Virus record (IMG/VR): IMGVR_UViG_3300006028_000026
Span: 1 to 32,219 of that record
DNA from: a virus
Direction: 5' to 3' (one strand)
Length of the DNA stretch: 32,219 nt
The notes under the pieces were generated by a model. It searched no databases, had not been told where the DNA came from, and saw only the letters and a program-made list of their open reading frames with translations. Position numbers and translations under genes: made by a program. This document shows positions 6,691 through 15,288 of this stretch, one piece after another; position 1 is the stretch's first letter, and every line of letters begins with the position of its first letter.

Positions 6691-7200
6691 GTGGCCGTGA
6701 CCAGCCATGTGCTACCAAAGGCCATCGTCGCGATGGTGGGCGCGACCGCGGTGAACCTGACCACGGACACGTTCACCGCCGGGCTGTGCACGGGCGACTC
6801 GTCGGCGTGGACGACGGGCACCGTGTGGGGCCGCCAGTTCGCCTCCGACATCACCACCGCGTACACGGAGATCGCCACGGTGGGCACGTACACCGCCGGG
6901 TACGCGGGCCGGGTCGCGCTGACCACTTTGACGTTCACCCAGCAGGCGGCGACGAACGACAACATCGTCTCGTGGACGTGCACGGCCCCGTCTCCGATCG
7001 CGTTCGGCGGCGGCGCGGCGTCGATCAGCGCGCGGACGATGTTCATCAACGACAAGACGGCGAAGTCGTCGGCGGCGGACACCAGCTCGATCGTCATCGT
7101 GACGGTCGACTTCGGCGTGACGGTGTCGTCGACGGCGGGGGCGTACACGTACACGGTGGCTGGCACGCCCAACGGCCTGGCGTTCTTCACGATGAGCTAG
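6691..7200 (+). CDS. Beta-rich virion protein (decoration or fibre type)
   Basis: A 169-residue protein from GTG 6691 with AGAGGAAGG upstream. It has alternating hydrophobic strands and Thr/Ser/Ala loops (VLPKAIVAMVGATAVNLTTD, VALTTLTFTQQAATND, SISARTMFINDKTAKSS), the look of a jelly-roll or Ig-like phage surface protein. There is no signal peptide or catalytic motif. It is the first of a run of similar beta-rich proteins up to the 999-residue protein. Similar actinophage proteins are usually labelled structural; whether it is on the head or the tail cannot be told. Confidence 0.65.
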   Translation: MAVTSHVLPKAIVAMVGATAVNLTTDTFTAGLCTGDSSAWTTGTVWGRQFASDITTAYTEIATVGTYTAGYAGRVALTTLTFTQQAATNDNIVSWTCTAPSPIAFGGGAASISARTMFINDKTAKSSAADTSSIVIVTVDFGVTVSSTAGAYTYTVAGTPNGLAFFTMS

Positions 7201-7209
7201 GAGTAAGGC

Positions 7210-7803
7210 GTGAGCGGCTACAAGCCGATTGGGACGGAAGTTCTCTACTCCTACGCGTCCCCGGCGACGATCAGCGTCGTGTCCGCGAGCGCGGTGACGA
7301 TCACTGCGGGGTGGCCGGCGATCCGCATCCCGGCGGGGTTCTTCGCCAACACCGGCGACTGGTCAAGCGCGCTGCGGTGGAAGATGGGCGGCTTCGTCAC
7401 GACGACCGCGACGGTGCCGACGTTCGCGTGGGGCCTGGCGGTGACCGTCGTCGCGACGCCGCCGGCGTTCGCCGCGACGCCGTCGCTGGGTGTCACGGCG
7501 GCGGTGATCCCGGCGGCGACGGGCGTCACCGGCGCGTCGTGGTTCATGGACGTGGACATCACGCTGAAGACCCTGACCGGCTCGAACACGTCGGTGCTGG
7601 TGACGATGGGGGAGGTGCGGATGCCGGGGGTGACGGCGGCGCCGTTCCTGGGCCGCACCATCCCGGCCGCCGGCGCGGCGAACACGATGTCGACCTATGA
7701 CACGTCGCAGATGTACTTCCTGTGGCCGTACCTGACGCTGGGCGCGGCGACGGCGGGCAACCAGGTGACCGCCCAGTACGGCAAGCTCTACGGCGAGAAC
7801 TGA
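7210..7803 (+). CDS. Beta-rich virion protein
   Basis: A 197-residue protein from GTG 7210 behind GGAG (the preceding stop codon is part of this spacer). It is rich in Thr, Ala and Val with regular strand patterns (ATISVVSASAVTITAGWPAI, MDVDITLKTLTGSNTSVLVT, QMYFLWPYLTLGAATAG). The aromatic strand near the C-terminus and lack of charge fit an oligomeric surface domain. It probably forms part of the same appendage or coat as its neighbours. No enzymatic motif. Confidence 0.65.
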   Translation: MSGYKPIGTEVLYSYASPATISVVSASAVTITAGWPAIRIPAGFFANTGDWSSALRWKMGGFVTTTATVPTFAWGLAVTVVATPPAFAATPSLGVTAAVIPAATGVTGASWFMDVDITLKTLTGSNTSVLVTMGEVRMPGVTAAPFLGRTIPAAGAANTMSTYDTSQMYFLWPYLTLGAATAGNQVTAQYGKLYGEN

Positions 7804-7812
7804 GGGGGACCG

Positions 7813-9108
7813 GTGGCTCGGCTGGCCTGCTGCGGCTTCGAGTGGAACAGCCTGGGTGCCGCCAGCCCCGATTTCGCTGTCCTGCAGTCGGGAACTTTCC
7901 CGTCGCTGGCCCCCGGCGGGGTGGCGTTCGTGTCGGCGAAGGTGCGGTCCGGGTTCGCCGCGGTGCGCGCCCAGGCTGACGTGAACGGGGGGGCGGCGGT
8001 CAGTGTCGGCGGCACCTGGTCGTGGACGGCCAGCACCACCTACTACTTCCGGGGCTGCTACTGCTTCGCCGGCCTCCCGGGCGGTGCTCCCGAACGCCGG
8101 ATCATGGTGCCGGCGCCCAATCCCAGTTTCGGGCCGGCGAGCGCCCGGGTGAGCGCGGCCGGCAAGCTGCAGCTGTGGGATGACACGTTCGGCAGCACTG
8201 GCGTCCAGATCGGCTCCGACTGGTCCGGCACTGTCGCCGCCGACGGCGCCACCTGGTACGTGGTCGAGATGAGCATGACCCTCGACGCCTCGGGGCTGGC
8301 GACCACGGCCGCGCTGCAAGTCAACGGCAGTGCCGTCGCTTCCGGCGGCCTCACGAACCACAACGCGCCCGTGGGTGCGACGGTGGTCTGCGGCTGGCAA
8401 GCCGCCGACTCGTCGAACCCGGTCATGTTCGTTGACGACGTCGCGGTCAACGACTCCACCGGCGCCTCCCAGAACTCCTGGTGCGGCTCGGGGCAGATCG
8501 TCACCTTGTTCCCCGCGTCCGACAGCGCCCGGGGGGCGAACTGGACCGGCGGCGCGGGCGGCACCACGAACCTGTGGCAGGCGGTGCGCAACACGCCGCC
8601 CGGGGGCCTGGCGCTGGCGTCGGCGACGAACCTGACCGAGGTCGTGAACGCGGTCAGCGACTCCACCGGCAACTATGACGCCGCCCTGGTGCCTTACAGC
8701 GCGATGGGCGTCCCGGCGGCCGAGACGGTGCTGCTGGTGATGGGCACGTGGGTGACGGCGTGCTCGGTGACCAACGGCGTCAGTGGCGCGGTGCGGCTGG
8801 CGTCCAACCCCGCTGCGGCTGCGGAGACGGCGATCACCGCGAACACGGTCGCCGCCACCTACCCCACTGGGTGGGTGCGCTACCCGGCCACGGCGGCGCA
8901 GGTGGCCTCCCAGGTCGTGTACGGCGACATTTCCGCCGCGAACCGGTCCGTCGCGCCGGTGGTCCGGATCGGCAAGCGGCAGAACTCCTCCCGGGTCCTG
9001 GCGTGCTGCGCGATGGGCGCCCACGTGGAGGTCACCGCATTAGCGCAGCGGCTGGTGGGGTTCAACACCACGGCCGGGCAGGCCGTGCAGTTCGCGGCAG
9101 TCTGGTGA
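7813..9108 (+). CDS. Virion protein with concanavalin A/LamG-like domain
   Basis: A 431-residue protein with GTG start behind GAGGGGGAC. The N-terminal ~215 residues resemble a lectin-type beta sandwich: AFVSAKVRSGFAAVRAQADV, WYVVEMSMTLDASG, and the end signature SNPVMFVDDVAVNDSTG. This is the pattern of concanavalin A-like/LamG domains in phage fibres. The C-terminal half is a second beta-rich domain (NLTEVVNAVSDSTGNYDAAL, then APVVRIGKRQNSSRVLACCA). Such domains commonly bind polysaccharide, so surface attachment or capsid decoration is likely. It lies in the run of fibre-like genes before the connector gene. Confidence 0.7.
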   Translation: MARLACCGFEWNSLGAASPDFAVLQSGTFPSLAPGGVAFVSAKVRSGFAAVRAQADVNGGAAVSVGGTWSWTASTTYYFRGCYCFAGLPGGAPERRIMVPAPNPSFGPASARVSAAGKLQLWDDTFGSTGVQIGSDWSGTVAADGATWYVVEMSMTLDASGLATTAALQVNGSAVASGGLTNHNAPVGATVVCGWQAADSSNPVMFVDDVAVNDSTGASQNSWCGSGQIVTLFPASDSARGANWTGGAGGTTNLWQAVRNTPPGGLALASATNLTEVVNAVSDSTGNYDAALVPYSAMGVPAAETVLLVMGTWVTACSVTNGVSGAVRLASNPAAAAETAITANTVAATYPTGWVRYPATAAQVASQVVYGDISAANRSVAPVVRIGKRQNSSRVLACCAMGAHVEVTALAQRLVGFNTTAGQAVQFAAVW

Positions 9109-9121
9109 CAGGAGGGGACCG

Positions 9122-9586
9122 GTGGGCTCACCCCGGCTGTACGTGGTGCAGACGACCGGCACGACCGGCACGACCGGCACGACGATCCCGTGGTGTGTGA
9201 AGCAGAACACCCGGTCCCTGGTGATCGCCCAGTTCGGCTTCTCGCTGGGCGCGGCGGCGCCGGGCGCGGGGATGACGGCGCAGCTGCAGGGCGTCGCAGG
9301 GGCGCTCCCCGGGTCGGGAAGCACGCAGACGCCGGGGAAGCTGGGGGACCAGTCCCTGCCGGCGGCGACGGCTACCGCCGAGGTCGGCGGCACGACGATC
9401 GGCACCGTCGCCGTTGCCGGCCCCGTCTGGTACGTGCAGCCGTTCGGCGGCATCATCGACATCGAGTACCCGCTGAAACGTGAGCCCGGCCTTGAGGGCG
9501 GCACCGCCGGGTACTGGGCGCTGCAGGTCACGAACCTGGCCGTCGCCTACCCCTACGCCTCTTATGTGATCTTCGAAGAGACCTGA
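9122..9586 (+). CDS. Beta-rich virion protein with Thr-Thr-Gly repeat
   Basis: A 154-residue protein from GTG 9122 behind AGGAGGGG. Residues ~11-19 are a repeat of Thr-Thr-Gly, encoded by a 9-bp tandem unit (ACGACCGGC) in 9150-9183. The rest has strand-rich segments (RSLVIAQFGFSLGAAAPG, TIGTVAVAGPVWYVQPFG, then IDIEYPLKREPG). It has no enzymatic motif. The repeat may act as a flexible linker and could vary in length by slippage. Probably another component of the surface appendage. Confidence 0.6.
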   Translation: MGSPRLYVVQTTGTTGTTGTTIPWCVKQNTRSLVIAQFGFSLGAAAPGAGMTAQLQGVAGALPGSGSTQTPGKLGDQSLPAATATAEVGGTTIGTVAVAGPVWYVQPFGGIIDIEYPLKREPGLEGGTAGYWALQVTNLAVAYPYASYVIFEET

Positions 9587-9610
9587 GCCGCCGTGGCCGG
9601 AGGGTAGCCC

Positions 9611-12610
9611 ATGCCGGTCCTCGGCCGCTCCCAGCCGGTACAGAACACGGTCAAGTCCGGCGCCCCCCTGGCCCCTGTCGCGCCCCCTCCCGCGTCGCTG
9701 CACAGCCGGTCGCTGCGCCGGTCGCGGCGCCCCCGGCAGCAGATGCTGCCGCCGGCGCCGCCGCCGGTGGTGGCGGGGCCGGGGATAGCTGAGGACGCCT
9801 CCGCGCCGGCGCCGGTGCACACCGCGTCGGGCTCGGGTGTCACGTTCGTCACGACGGCCAGCTTCACCCCGGCGGCGAACTCGCTCATCGTCGCGATCGC
9901 GGAGTCCGGCAGCAACACCGGGGCCCTGGCGACCTGCCCGGTCACCGACTCGCTGGGTTCGGTGTGGACGCTGCTGAAGCGGGCCAACGCGCCGGCGGGC
10001 AACGGCGGCAGCGCCGAGGTGTGGGCGCTGGACGCCGGGGCGTCCCCGGCGGCGCGGACGGTCACCGCGACTGGCACCGGCGGCACGTTCGCCACCGGCG
10101 TGTCGCTGACCGTCAAGGTGCTGACCGGCGCCAAGCCGGCGGCGTCGTGCCTGGGCGCGTCCGCGGCGGCGCTGAACACCACCGCGTACGGCATCGCGAT
10201 CACGCCGACGGTGCTCGGCTCGCTGCTCGCCGGCGGCCTGGTCGACGTGATCACCGGGACCGGGGCGCTGACGGTCAACGGGGTCACGACCGCCTACCAG
10301 TCGTTCCTGGACACCGGCAGCACGGAGAAGTACGCCGAGTTCCGGGCGACCGCGCTGACCGCGGCCACCGGGTCGCCGGTGACGATCGGGTTCTCCACCA
10401 CCGCGGGTGACGGGCAGAACCTGGTCGCGGTGGAGATCCTCCCCGCCGCCGGCGGCGGGGACGCGAACACCACCGGCACCGCCGCCCCGGGCACCGTGGC
10501 CTCCCCCGCCGGGACGCCGTCCGCCGACGCGAGCGTCACCGGTGTGGCGGCCACTGTCACGGCGGCGGCCCCGGCTGGTGTGGCCGCGGGCAGCACCCCC
10601 GCGAACGTCACGGGTGTGGGTGCCCCGGTGACCGCCCAGGGCGGCACGGGCACGGCCGCCGGTGCCGGTGGCCTGGCCCTGGTCCAGTCCGCCGGGGGCG
10701 CCACGGCCGGGGCGACGGCCACGGTCACGGCGACGTTCGGCGCCGGCACGACGGCGGGGAACTGCGTCGTCGCTGTCGTGGGAACCCGGTCGGCTACCGC
10801 GCTGAGTGGCGTGACACTGGGCGGCGCGGCCGGCAACTTCTCGCAGCTTCTCAGCAACACCGCCCAGAGCCTCGCTACCATCCGCATCTGGGCCGACCCT
10901 AACTGCGCAGGCGGGCAGACCGCGGTAGTCGCCAGTCTCTCCGCCGGCTCCGCCGCGATGGCCATGGTCATCTACGAGTTCTCCGGGCTGGCGGCGTCGT
11001 CGGTGCTGGACCTGAGCAGTTCCGGTAGCAGTGCGTCGAGTGCCACGTTCACCTCCGGTGCGACCGCGACTACGTCACAGGCGGCGGAGGTGTGGGTCGG
11101 CGGGGCGGACATCGCCGTTGCCGGCACCCTGACCGGGCCGGCGTCCCCGTGGGTCAACGAACCGCAGCAGACCTCCACCACCACCATCCTCGGGCTGCTG
11201 TCCGGGTACCAGGTCACGTCCTCCGCCGCGGCGGCGACGTACTCGGGGTCGATCAGCACCACCACGGTGTACGGCGCCGGGGTGGTCACGCTGCTGCCCG
11301 CGGGCAGCAGCCCCGCGAACGTCACCGGCGTGGCCGCCGCGGTCACGGCAGCCTCCCCGGCGGGGGCGCCGTCCGCCGCGGGCAGCGTCACCGGGCTGGG
11401 CGCCCCGGTCACGGTGGCGTCTCCCGCTGGGGCGGCCTCGGCCGCCGCGAACGTCACGGGCGTGGCCGCGCACGTCACGGCCGCCGCACCCGCTGGAACC
11501 CCGGCCAGTGCCGCTGCGGTCACCGGTATTGCCGCCCCGGTCACCGCAGCTTCCCCAGCCGGGACGGTCACCGGCGCCGCGAACGTCACGGGTGCCGCTG
11601 CGGCGGCGCCGGCCGCGGCGCCCGCTGGTGCCGCCGCCAGTGCCGCCGCCGTCACGGGCGCCGCAGCCGCGGTCACCGCCGCCGCCCCGGCTGGGACGTT
11701 CGCGGGCAGTGCGAGCACCACCGGCGCAGCGGCTGCGGTAACCGTCGCGGCGCCCGCTGGTGTGGCCGCGGGCACCGGCAGCGGCGCGGCGAACGTCACC
11801 GGCGCCGGCGCCGCAGTCACAGCCGCCAGCCCCGCCGGGACGCCGTCCGCCGCCGCGAGCGCCACAGGCGTGGCCGCCCCGGCCACGGTGGCCGCGCCGG
11901 CGGGGACTGCGGCGGGCTCGGCCACGGTCACTGGGCTCGCCGCCCCGGCGACCGTGGCCAGCCCGGCGGGCAGCCCGTCCGCCGGCGGCAACATCACCGG
12001 TGCAGCCGCGCACGCCACCGTGGCCGCGACCGCTGGAACCCCGGCCAGTGCCGCGAGCACCACCGGCACGGCGGCACCGGTCGCGGTGGCGGCCCCCGCC
12101 GGGGTGGCCGCCGGGGCGTCGCCGAACGCGAACGTCACCGGCGTGGCCGCCGCGGTCACCGCAGCCGCCCCGGCGGGGGTGCCGAACAGCGGCGCCGCGG
12201 TCGCCGGCGTGGCCGCCCCGGTCACCGCCGCCGGGGGGCAGGGGACCGCCAGCGCCCCCGCCGCCGTCGCCGGCGCCGCCGCCCACGTCACCGCGGCCAG
12301 CCCCGCAGGCACCACCGCCGCGGCGGCCGCCGTCGCCGGCGCCAGCGCACCGGTCCTCGCCGCCGCCCCCGCGGGCGCCCTGGCCGCCGCCGCCCGCACC
12401 ACCGGGCTCGCCGCCCTCGCCACCGCGCTCGGCGGGACCGGCGCCCCAGCCGGGGCGCTGCCGTTCACCATCGGCGCCCTGAGCGGCTCCGCGGCGCCGG
12501 CCTCGGTGCTTACCGGGGGGACCGCCAGCAGCGCCCTGGCAGCCGCCGTGGCGCCGCAGAGCACCATCACAGCCGGAACAGTCCAGGCGACGGGAGGACC
12601 GAGTGGCTAG
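9611..12610 (+). CDS. Giant repeat protein: two beta-sandwich domains and twenty 22-residue repeats
   Basis: A 999-residue protein from ATG 9611. Residues ~1-65 are a basic, Pro-rich leader (SLHSRSLRRSRRPRQQM). Two related beta-sandwich domains of about 200 residues follow, at ~66-285 and ~354-568; the N-terminal domain of the tail protein at 20758 is of the same kind. Three repeats separate the two domains, and 17 more (569-949) follow the second. The repeat consensus is roughly NVTGVAAPVTAASPAGTPSA plus two small residues, made almost only of Ala, Gly, Thr, Val, Ser and Pro. The C-terminus is Ala/Ser/Thr-rich. This predicts a long stiff or mucin-like stalk bearing adhesion domains. Ser/Thr density makes it a plausible substrate of the phage glycosyltransferase. 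It overlaps the connector gene by 8 nt. Capsid fibre is favoured by position; tail fibre is possible. Confidence 0.75.
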   Translation: MPVLGRSQPVQNTVKSGAPLAPVAPPPASLHSRSLRRSRRPRQQMLPPAPPPVVAGPGIAEDASAPAPVHTASGSGVTFVTTASFTPAANSLIVAIAESGSNTGALATCPVTDSLGSVWTLLKRANAPAGNGGSAEVWALDAGASPAARTVTATGTGGTFATGVSLTVKVLTGAKPAASCLGASAAALNTTAYGIAITPTVLGSLLAGGLVDVITGTGALTVNGVTTAYQSFLDTGSTEKYAEFRATALTAATGSPVTIGFSTTAGDGQNLVAVEILPAAGGGDANTTGTAAPGTVASPAGTPSADASVTGVAATVTAAAPAGVAAGSTPANVTGVGAPVTAQGGTGTAAGAGGLALVQSAGGATAGATATVTATFGAGTTAGNCVVAVVGTRSATALSGVTLGGAAGNFSQLLSNTAQSLATIRIWADPNCAGGQTAVVASLSAGSAAMAMVIYEFSGLAASSVLDLSSSGSSASSATFTSGATATTSQAAEVWVGGADIAVAGTLTGPASPWVNEPQQTSTTTILGLLSGYQVTSSAAAATYSGSISTTTVYGAGVVTLLPAGSSPANVTGVAAAVTAASPAGAPSAAGSVTGLGAPVTVASPAGAASAAANVTGVAAHVTAAAPAGTPASAAAVTGIAAPVTAASPAGTVTGAANVTGAAAAAPAAAPAGAAASAAAVTGAAAAVTAAAPAGTFAGSASTTGAAAAVTVAAPAGVAAGTGSGAANVTGAGAAVTAASPAGTPSAAASATGVAAPATVAAPAGTAAGSATVTGLAAPATVASPAGSPSAGGNITGAAAHATVAATAGTPASAASTTGTAAPVAVAAPAGVAAGASPNANVTGVAAAVTAAAPAGVPNSGAAVAGVAAPVTAAGGQGTASAPAAVAGAAAHVTAASPAGTTAAAAAVAGASAPVLAAAPAGALAAAARTTGLAALATALGGTGAPAGALPFTIGALSGSAAPASVLTGGTASSALAAAVAPQSTITAGTVQATGGPSG
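10466..10669 (+). repeat. Three 66-72 bp coding repeats (first block)
   Basis: Three tandem units encode NTTGTAAPGTVASPAG..., SVTGVAATVTAAAPAG... and NVTGVGAPVTAQGGTG..., of 22, 24 and 22 residues. They are the same family as the larger block at 11318 and lie between the two beta-sandwich domains. The DNA copies are diverged at third positions, so the array is old or under protein-level selection. Confidence 0.8.
11318..12460 (+). repeat. Seventeen 66-bp coding repeats (main block)
   Basis: Seventeen consecutive units encode 22 residues each, with two longer units (25-26 residues, where extra Gly/Ser/Asn precede the next NVTG). Invariant features are a Thr/Ala-Gly at unit positions 3-4, a run of Ala/Val, and Pro-Ala-Gly or an equivalent at positions 14-16. 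Some unit pairs are nearly identical in DNA and could recombine, changing stalk length. Confidence 0.85.
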
Positions 12611-13496
12611 GTTCCCCCTCGGCCAGCCCGTCACCATCGGCCCCATCACCGTCCGGGACCGGACCGGCGCCCTGGTCGACGCCGGGGCGCTGACCATCGT
12701 GGTCAAGCTCGCCGCCGCCGACGGCACCCAGACGACCACCGGCACCTACGCCACGCCCACCCGCGACTCCCTCGGCACCTACCACCAGGACGTCCCGGTC
12801 ACCGACCTGGCGGTGGCCGGGCACTACCAGTGGGTGGCGACGTCCACCGGCACGGGCGCCGGGGTGACGTACGGCGAGTTCGACATTTTTGACCCCTACG
12901 AGACCAGTGTCTTGCCGCTCGCCGACGCGAAGGACCAGCTGAACATCGCCCAGTCGAACACCGCCTACGACGCCGAGATCGCCTCCTGGATCGCCACTAT
13001 CGAGTCGAACCTGGAGCGCGCCACCGGCGGCCCGGTCACCAACCGCACCGTCACCGCCGAGCGCGCCGAAATGATGTCCAGCCAGACGGTGATCGTGGTC
13101 CGCCAGCGGCCCCTGGTGTCGGTCACGTCGATCACCGGCGCGGGTGGCAGCCCGATAGACATCTCCGGCGGCCTGAAGCTGGACACCAACGCGGGCGTGA
13201 TCCGCAAGCCGCTGGGGCTGCCGTTCTACGGGCCGTTCTTCTCCTGGCTGCCCGAGGTGTACGTCACCTACGTCGCCGGGTGGGGCACAAGTGTCCCGGC
13301 GGCGTTCAACAGCTTCGGCCGGATCGTGCTGCAGCACCTGTGGGACTCCCAGCACGGCCCCAGCGTGCGGCCGTCGATGGGCGGCAGCGAACTGGTGACC
13401 ATCCCGGGGTTCGGGTTCGCGATCCCGAACATGGCCGCCGAGCTGCTGAACGGCTCGGTGAACGGCGTCCCGTTCCTGCAGGAAGCCTTCATCTAG
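12603..13496 (+). CDS. Head-tail connector (gp6-like adaptor) with N-terminal Ig-like domain
   Basis: A 297-residue protein; GTG start overlaps the repeat gene by 8 nt. Residues ~1-98 form a beta domain (PITVRDRTGALVDAGALTIV, then GHYQWVATSTGTGAG) like Ig-type add-ons of virion proteins. From ~100 comes the connector fold: LADAKDQLNIAQSNTAYDAE, then IASWIATIESNLERATGGPV, the helix pair that in gp6-type adaptors packs on the portal ring. The beta segment VYVTYVAGWGTSVPAAF and the helix RIVLQHLWDSQHG follow. This order is standard for adaptor proteins of long-tailed phages. It would close the head and dock the tail. Family assignment is good; the N-terminal domain is an extension beyond the usual ~100-200 residue core. 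Confidence 0.82.
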   Translation: MARFPLGQPVTIGPITVRDRTGALVDAGALTIVVKLAAADGTQTTTGTYATPTRDSLGTYHQDVPVTDLAVAGHYQWVATSTGTGAGVTYGEFDIFDPYETSVLPLADAKDQLNIAQSNTAYDAEIASWIATIESNLERATGGPVTNRTVTAERAEMMSSQTVIVVRQRPLVSVTSITGAGGSPIDISGGLKLDTNAGVIRKPLGLPFYGPFFSWLPEVYVTYVAGWGTSVPAAFNSFGRIVLQHLWDSQHGPSVRPSMGGSELVTIPGFGFAIPNMAAELLNGSVNGVPFLQEAFI

Positions 13497-13975
13497 TGGT
13501 CACGTCCCGCGTCCCGGCCCTGATCGACTACCTCGTGGCCACGTTCACCGCCGCGTCCACCCTCGGCGCCGCCGTCCCGCCGGTGGCCGTGTACGACGGG
13601 CCGCAGACCACGCTCGCCCCCGCCCAGCTGGTCCTGTGGGTCGGCCTCGACGACCCCGACACCGACCAGGTCGCCCCGTCGGCCGCCGCGTTCGAGCAGG
13701 AATGGGCCGGCCTGGGCAAACAGGCCCGCAACGAGGTCTCCACCATCCACTGCGTCGCCGAAGCCTGGACCGGCGCCGACGACATCAAAGGCACCCGCGC
13801 GGCGGCGTTCGCGATCCTCGCCGCGGTGGAGGACGTCGTCCGCACCGACCCGTTCTCGGGCCTGGCGCTGTTCCCGGACCCGGGGGTGACCGGGGGTGAG
13901 CTGCGGCAGAACAACACCGAGCGGGGGTCGCAGGCCCGGGTGAGTTTCCAGATCGCATTCAAGTCCCGGCTATAG
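13496..13975 (+). CDS. Neck / tail terminator-type protein
   Basis: A 159-residue protein with GTG start sharing one base with the connector stop. It opens with a helix (SRVPALIDYLVATFTAAS), then strands and a long loop (AQLVLWVGLDDPDTDQVAPS), NEVSTIHCVAEAWTGAD, and a helix AAAFAILAAVEDVVRTDPF, ending in a strand (GSQARVSFQIAFKSRL). The size, alpha/beta order and place between connector and major tail protein match tail terminator or head-closure proteins of siphophages. Which of the two cannot be decided by eye. Confidence 0.7.
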   Translation: MVTSRVPALIDYLVATFTAASTLGAAVPPVAVYDGPQTTLAPAQLVLWVGLDDPDTDQVAPSAAAFEQEWAGLGKQARNEVSTIHCVAEAWTGADDIKGTRAAAFAILAAVEDVVRTDPFSGLALFPDPGVTGGELRQNNTERGSQARVSFQIAFKSRL

Positions 13976-13991
13976 CAACAGGAGGGCACCC

Positions 13992-14195
13992 GTGTCCCGT
14001 GTGAAAAACATCAGCGGAGGCGCGCTGGACGTGCCGCTGCTGGACCGGGTCGTGGAGGCGGACGAGGTCGTCGAGGTCCCGGACGTGCAGGCCGACGGGG
14101 TGTCGCCGATCGTGTGGCCGGGCAACCGGTGGGAACCCGTCGCGGAACCCAAGGCGAAGGCCAAGGCTGACACGAGCGGGAAGGCGGCCGACTGA
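13992..14195 (+). CDS. Small protein before the major tail gene
   Basis: A 67-residue protein with GTG start behind AGGAGGG. The short beta domain (VKNISGGALDVPLLDRVVEA, then VVEVPDVQADGVSPIVWPGN) is followed by a Lys/Ala tail (EPKAKAKADTSGKAAD). It has the same small-beta-domain-plus-basic-tail design as the protein at 3024. It is coupled to the major tail gene by TGATG. Probably a neck or tail accessory protein. Confidence 0.6.
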   Translation: MSRVKNISGGALDVPLLDRVVEADEVVEVPDVQADGVSPIVWPGNRWEPVAEPKAKAKADTSGKAAD

Positions 14196-15286
14196 TGCCC
14201 GTATACGCGAGCGGTCTTTCCGGCCAGGTCGGCACCGTGGCCGAGGTCACCTACGGCACGCCGGTCACTGTGACCCGGTTTTACGAGTTCCTGTCGGAGA
14301 ACTTCCAGTACAACCCCGCATGGCTGGACGGCGCCGGGCTGAAGGCCGGGCAGGCGTACAACCGGGCCTCCCGGACGGTCGTGTCGCAGGCCGACGTCAA
14401 CGGCGACCTCACCATGGAGCACACCTCCGGCGAGGCCGCCACCGCCATCGCGGACAGCATGGGCTTCTGGTGGAAGTACGCCCTCGGGTCGGCGTTCACC
14501 ACCCCGGTGGTGGTGCTGGGGACCGCGTTCTCCCAGACGCACGTCAACGGGTCCAAGGCGGGGCAGTTCCTCACCGTCCAGGTCGGCCGCCCGCAGATCT
14601 CCGGCGTCACCGTGCAGCCGTTCACCTACACCGGGGTCAAGATCACCGACTGGGAGTTCAGCGTAAACGACAACCAGATCGCCCAGCTCAAGGTGACCTG
14701 CGACGGGCAGACCGAACTGACCTCCACGGGCCTGGCCGCCGCGTCGTACCCGACACCGAACGGCCTGTTCTCCTTCGCCAACGCGACGGTCATGACGATC
14801 GGCGGCACCGCGTCCACCAGCGCCGGGGTGACCACCGTCGCTGGCGGGTCCACCCTCGGCTCCCGGGTCAACGGGATCGTCCTCACTGGGTCGACGCCGA
14901 TGAAGATCGACCGGTACGGCCTCGGCAACGCTGGGCTGAAGGCCGAGCCGATTGAGAACGCGATCCCCACCATCACCGGGACGCTCTCGACGGAGTTCTT
15001 CTCGCGGACTGAGCTGTACGACGTGTTCAAGACCGCCGGCACGACGCCGCTGCAGGTCGACTTCACCAAGTTCGATTCAGCGGGGAACGACGCCAACGGG
15101 GTCGCCGCCGGGCCGAACCCCTACCGCCTGTCGATCATCCTGCCGGCGGTGAAGTTTAAGACGGGCTCGGTGAACATCGGCGGGCCGGACGTGATCCCCC
15201 AGAGCATCGGCTTCCAGGCTTATGACGACGGCACGACCAACCCGGTCATCCAGGTGCGGATCGTGTCCAAGGAGCAGACGATCTAG
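14195..15286 (+). CDS. Major tail (tube) protein
   Basis: A 363-residue protein from ATG 14195. It begins MPVYASGLSGQVGTVAEVTY, continues FYEFLSENFQYNPAWLDGAG and SQADVNGDLTMEHTSGEAA, and later has VKITDWEFSVNDNQIAQLKV and TGTLSTEFFSRTELYDVF. This is the series of strands and the E-F-S-V-x-x-N-Q-I-A signature seen in tail tube proteins of siphophages. Subunits would stack as rings around the tape measure. The length is typical. It lies between the neck genes and the chaperones, the expected place. No frameshifted C-terminal extension is evident. Confidence 0.85.
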   Translation: MPVYASGLSGQVGTVAEVTYGTPVTVTRFYEFLSENFQYNPAWLDGAGLKAGQAYNRASRTVVSQADVNGDLTMEHTSGEAATAIADSMGFWWKYALGSAFTTPVVVLGTAFSQTHVNGSKAGQFLTVQVGRPQISGVTVQPFTYTGVKITDWEFSVNDNQIAQLKVTCDGQTELTSTGLAAASYPTPNGLFSFANATVMTIGGTASTSAGVTTVAGGSTLGSRVNGIVLTGSTPMKIDRYGLGNAGLKAEPIENAIPTITGTLSTEFFSRTELYDVFKTAGTTPLQVDFTKFDSAGNDANGVAAGPNPYRLSIILPAVKFKTGSVNIGGPDVIPQSIGFQAYDDGTTNPVIQVRIVSKEQTI

Positions 15287-15288
15287 CC

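Noticed and set aside
7363-9024. A 553-codon minus-strand frame under the lectin-like gene
   Set aside because: Low-complexity Arg/Gly/His sequence without start signals. The plus-strand frame has coherent beta-domain patterns and a good ribosome binding site.
9150-9183. Microsatellite of possible regulatory value (ACGACCGGC units)
   Set aside because: It is short, in frame and codes for a Thr-Thr-Gly linker. Described within the gene instead of as a separate signal.
10466-12460. CRISPR array (regular 66-bp units)
   Set aside because: The units are coding, lack identical repeats separated by unique spacers, and translate to a continuous 22-residue protein repeat in the frame of the gene.
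10972-12745. Long open frames opposite and beside the repeat gene, each over 500 codons
   Set aside because: These come from high-GC third positions and lack of stops in Ala/Gly-rich repeats. They give low-complexity Arg/Gly or Ala/Pro text, with no ribosome binding sites and no neighbours in step.
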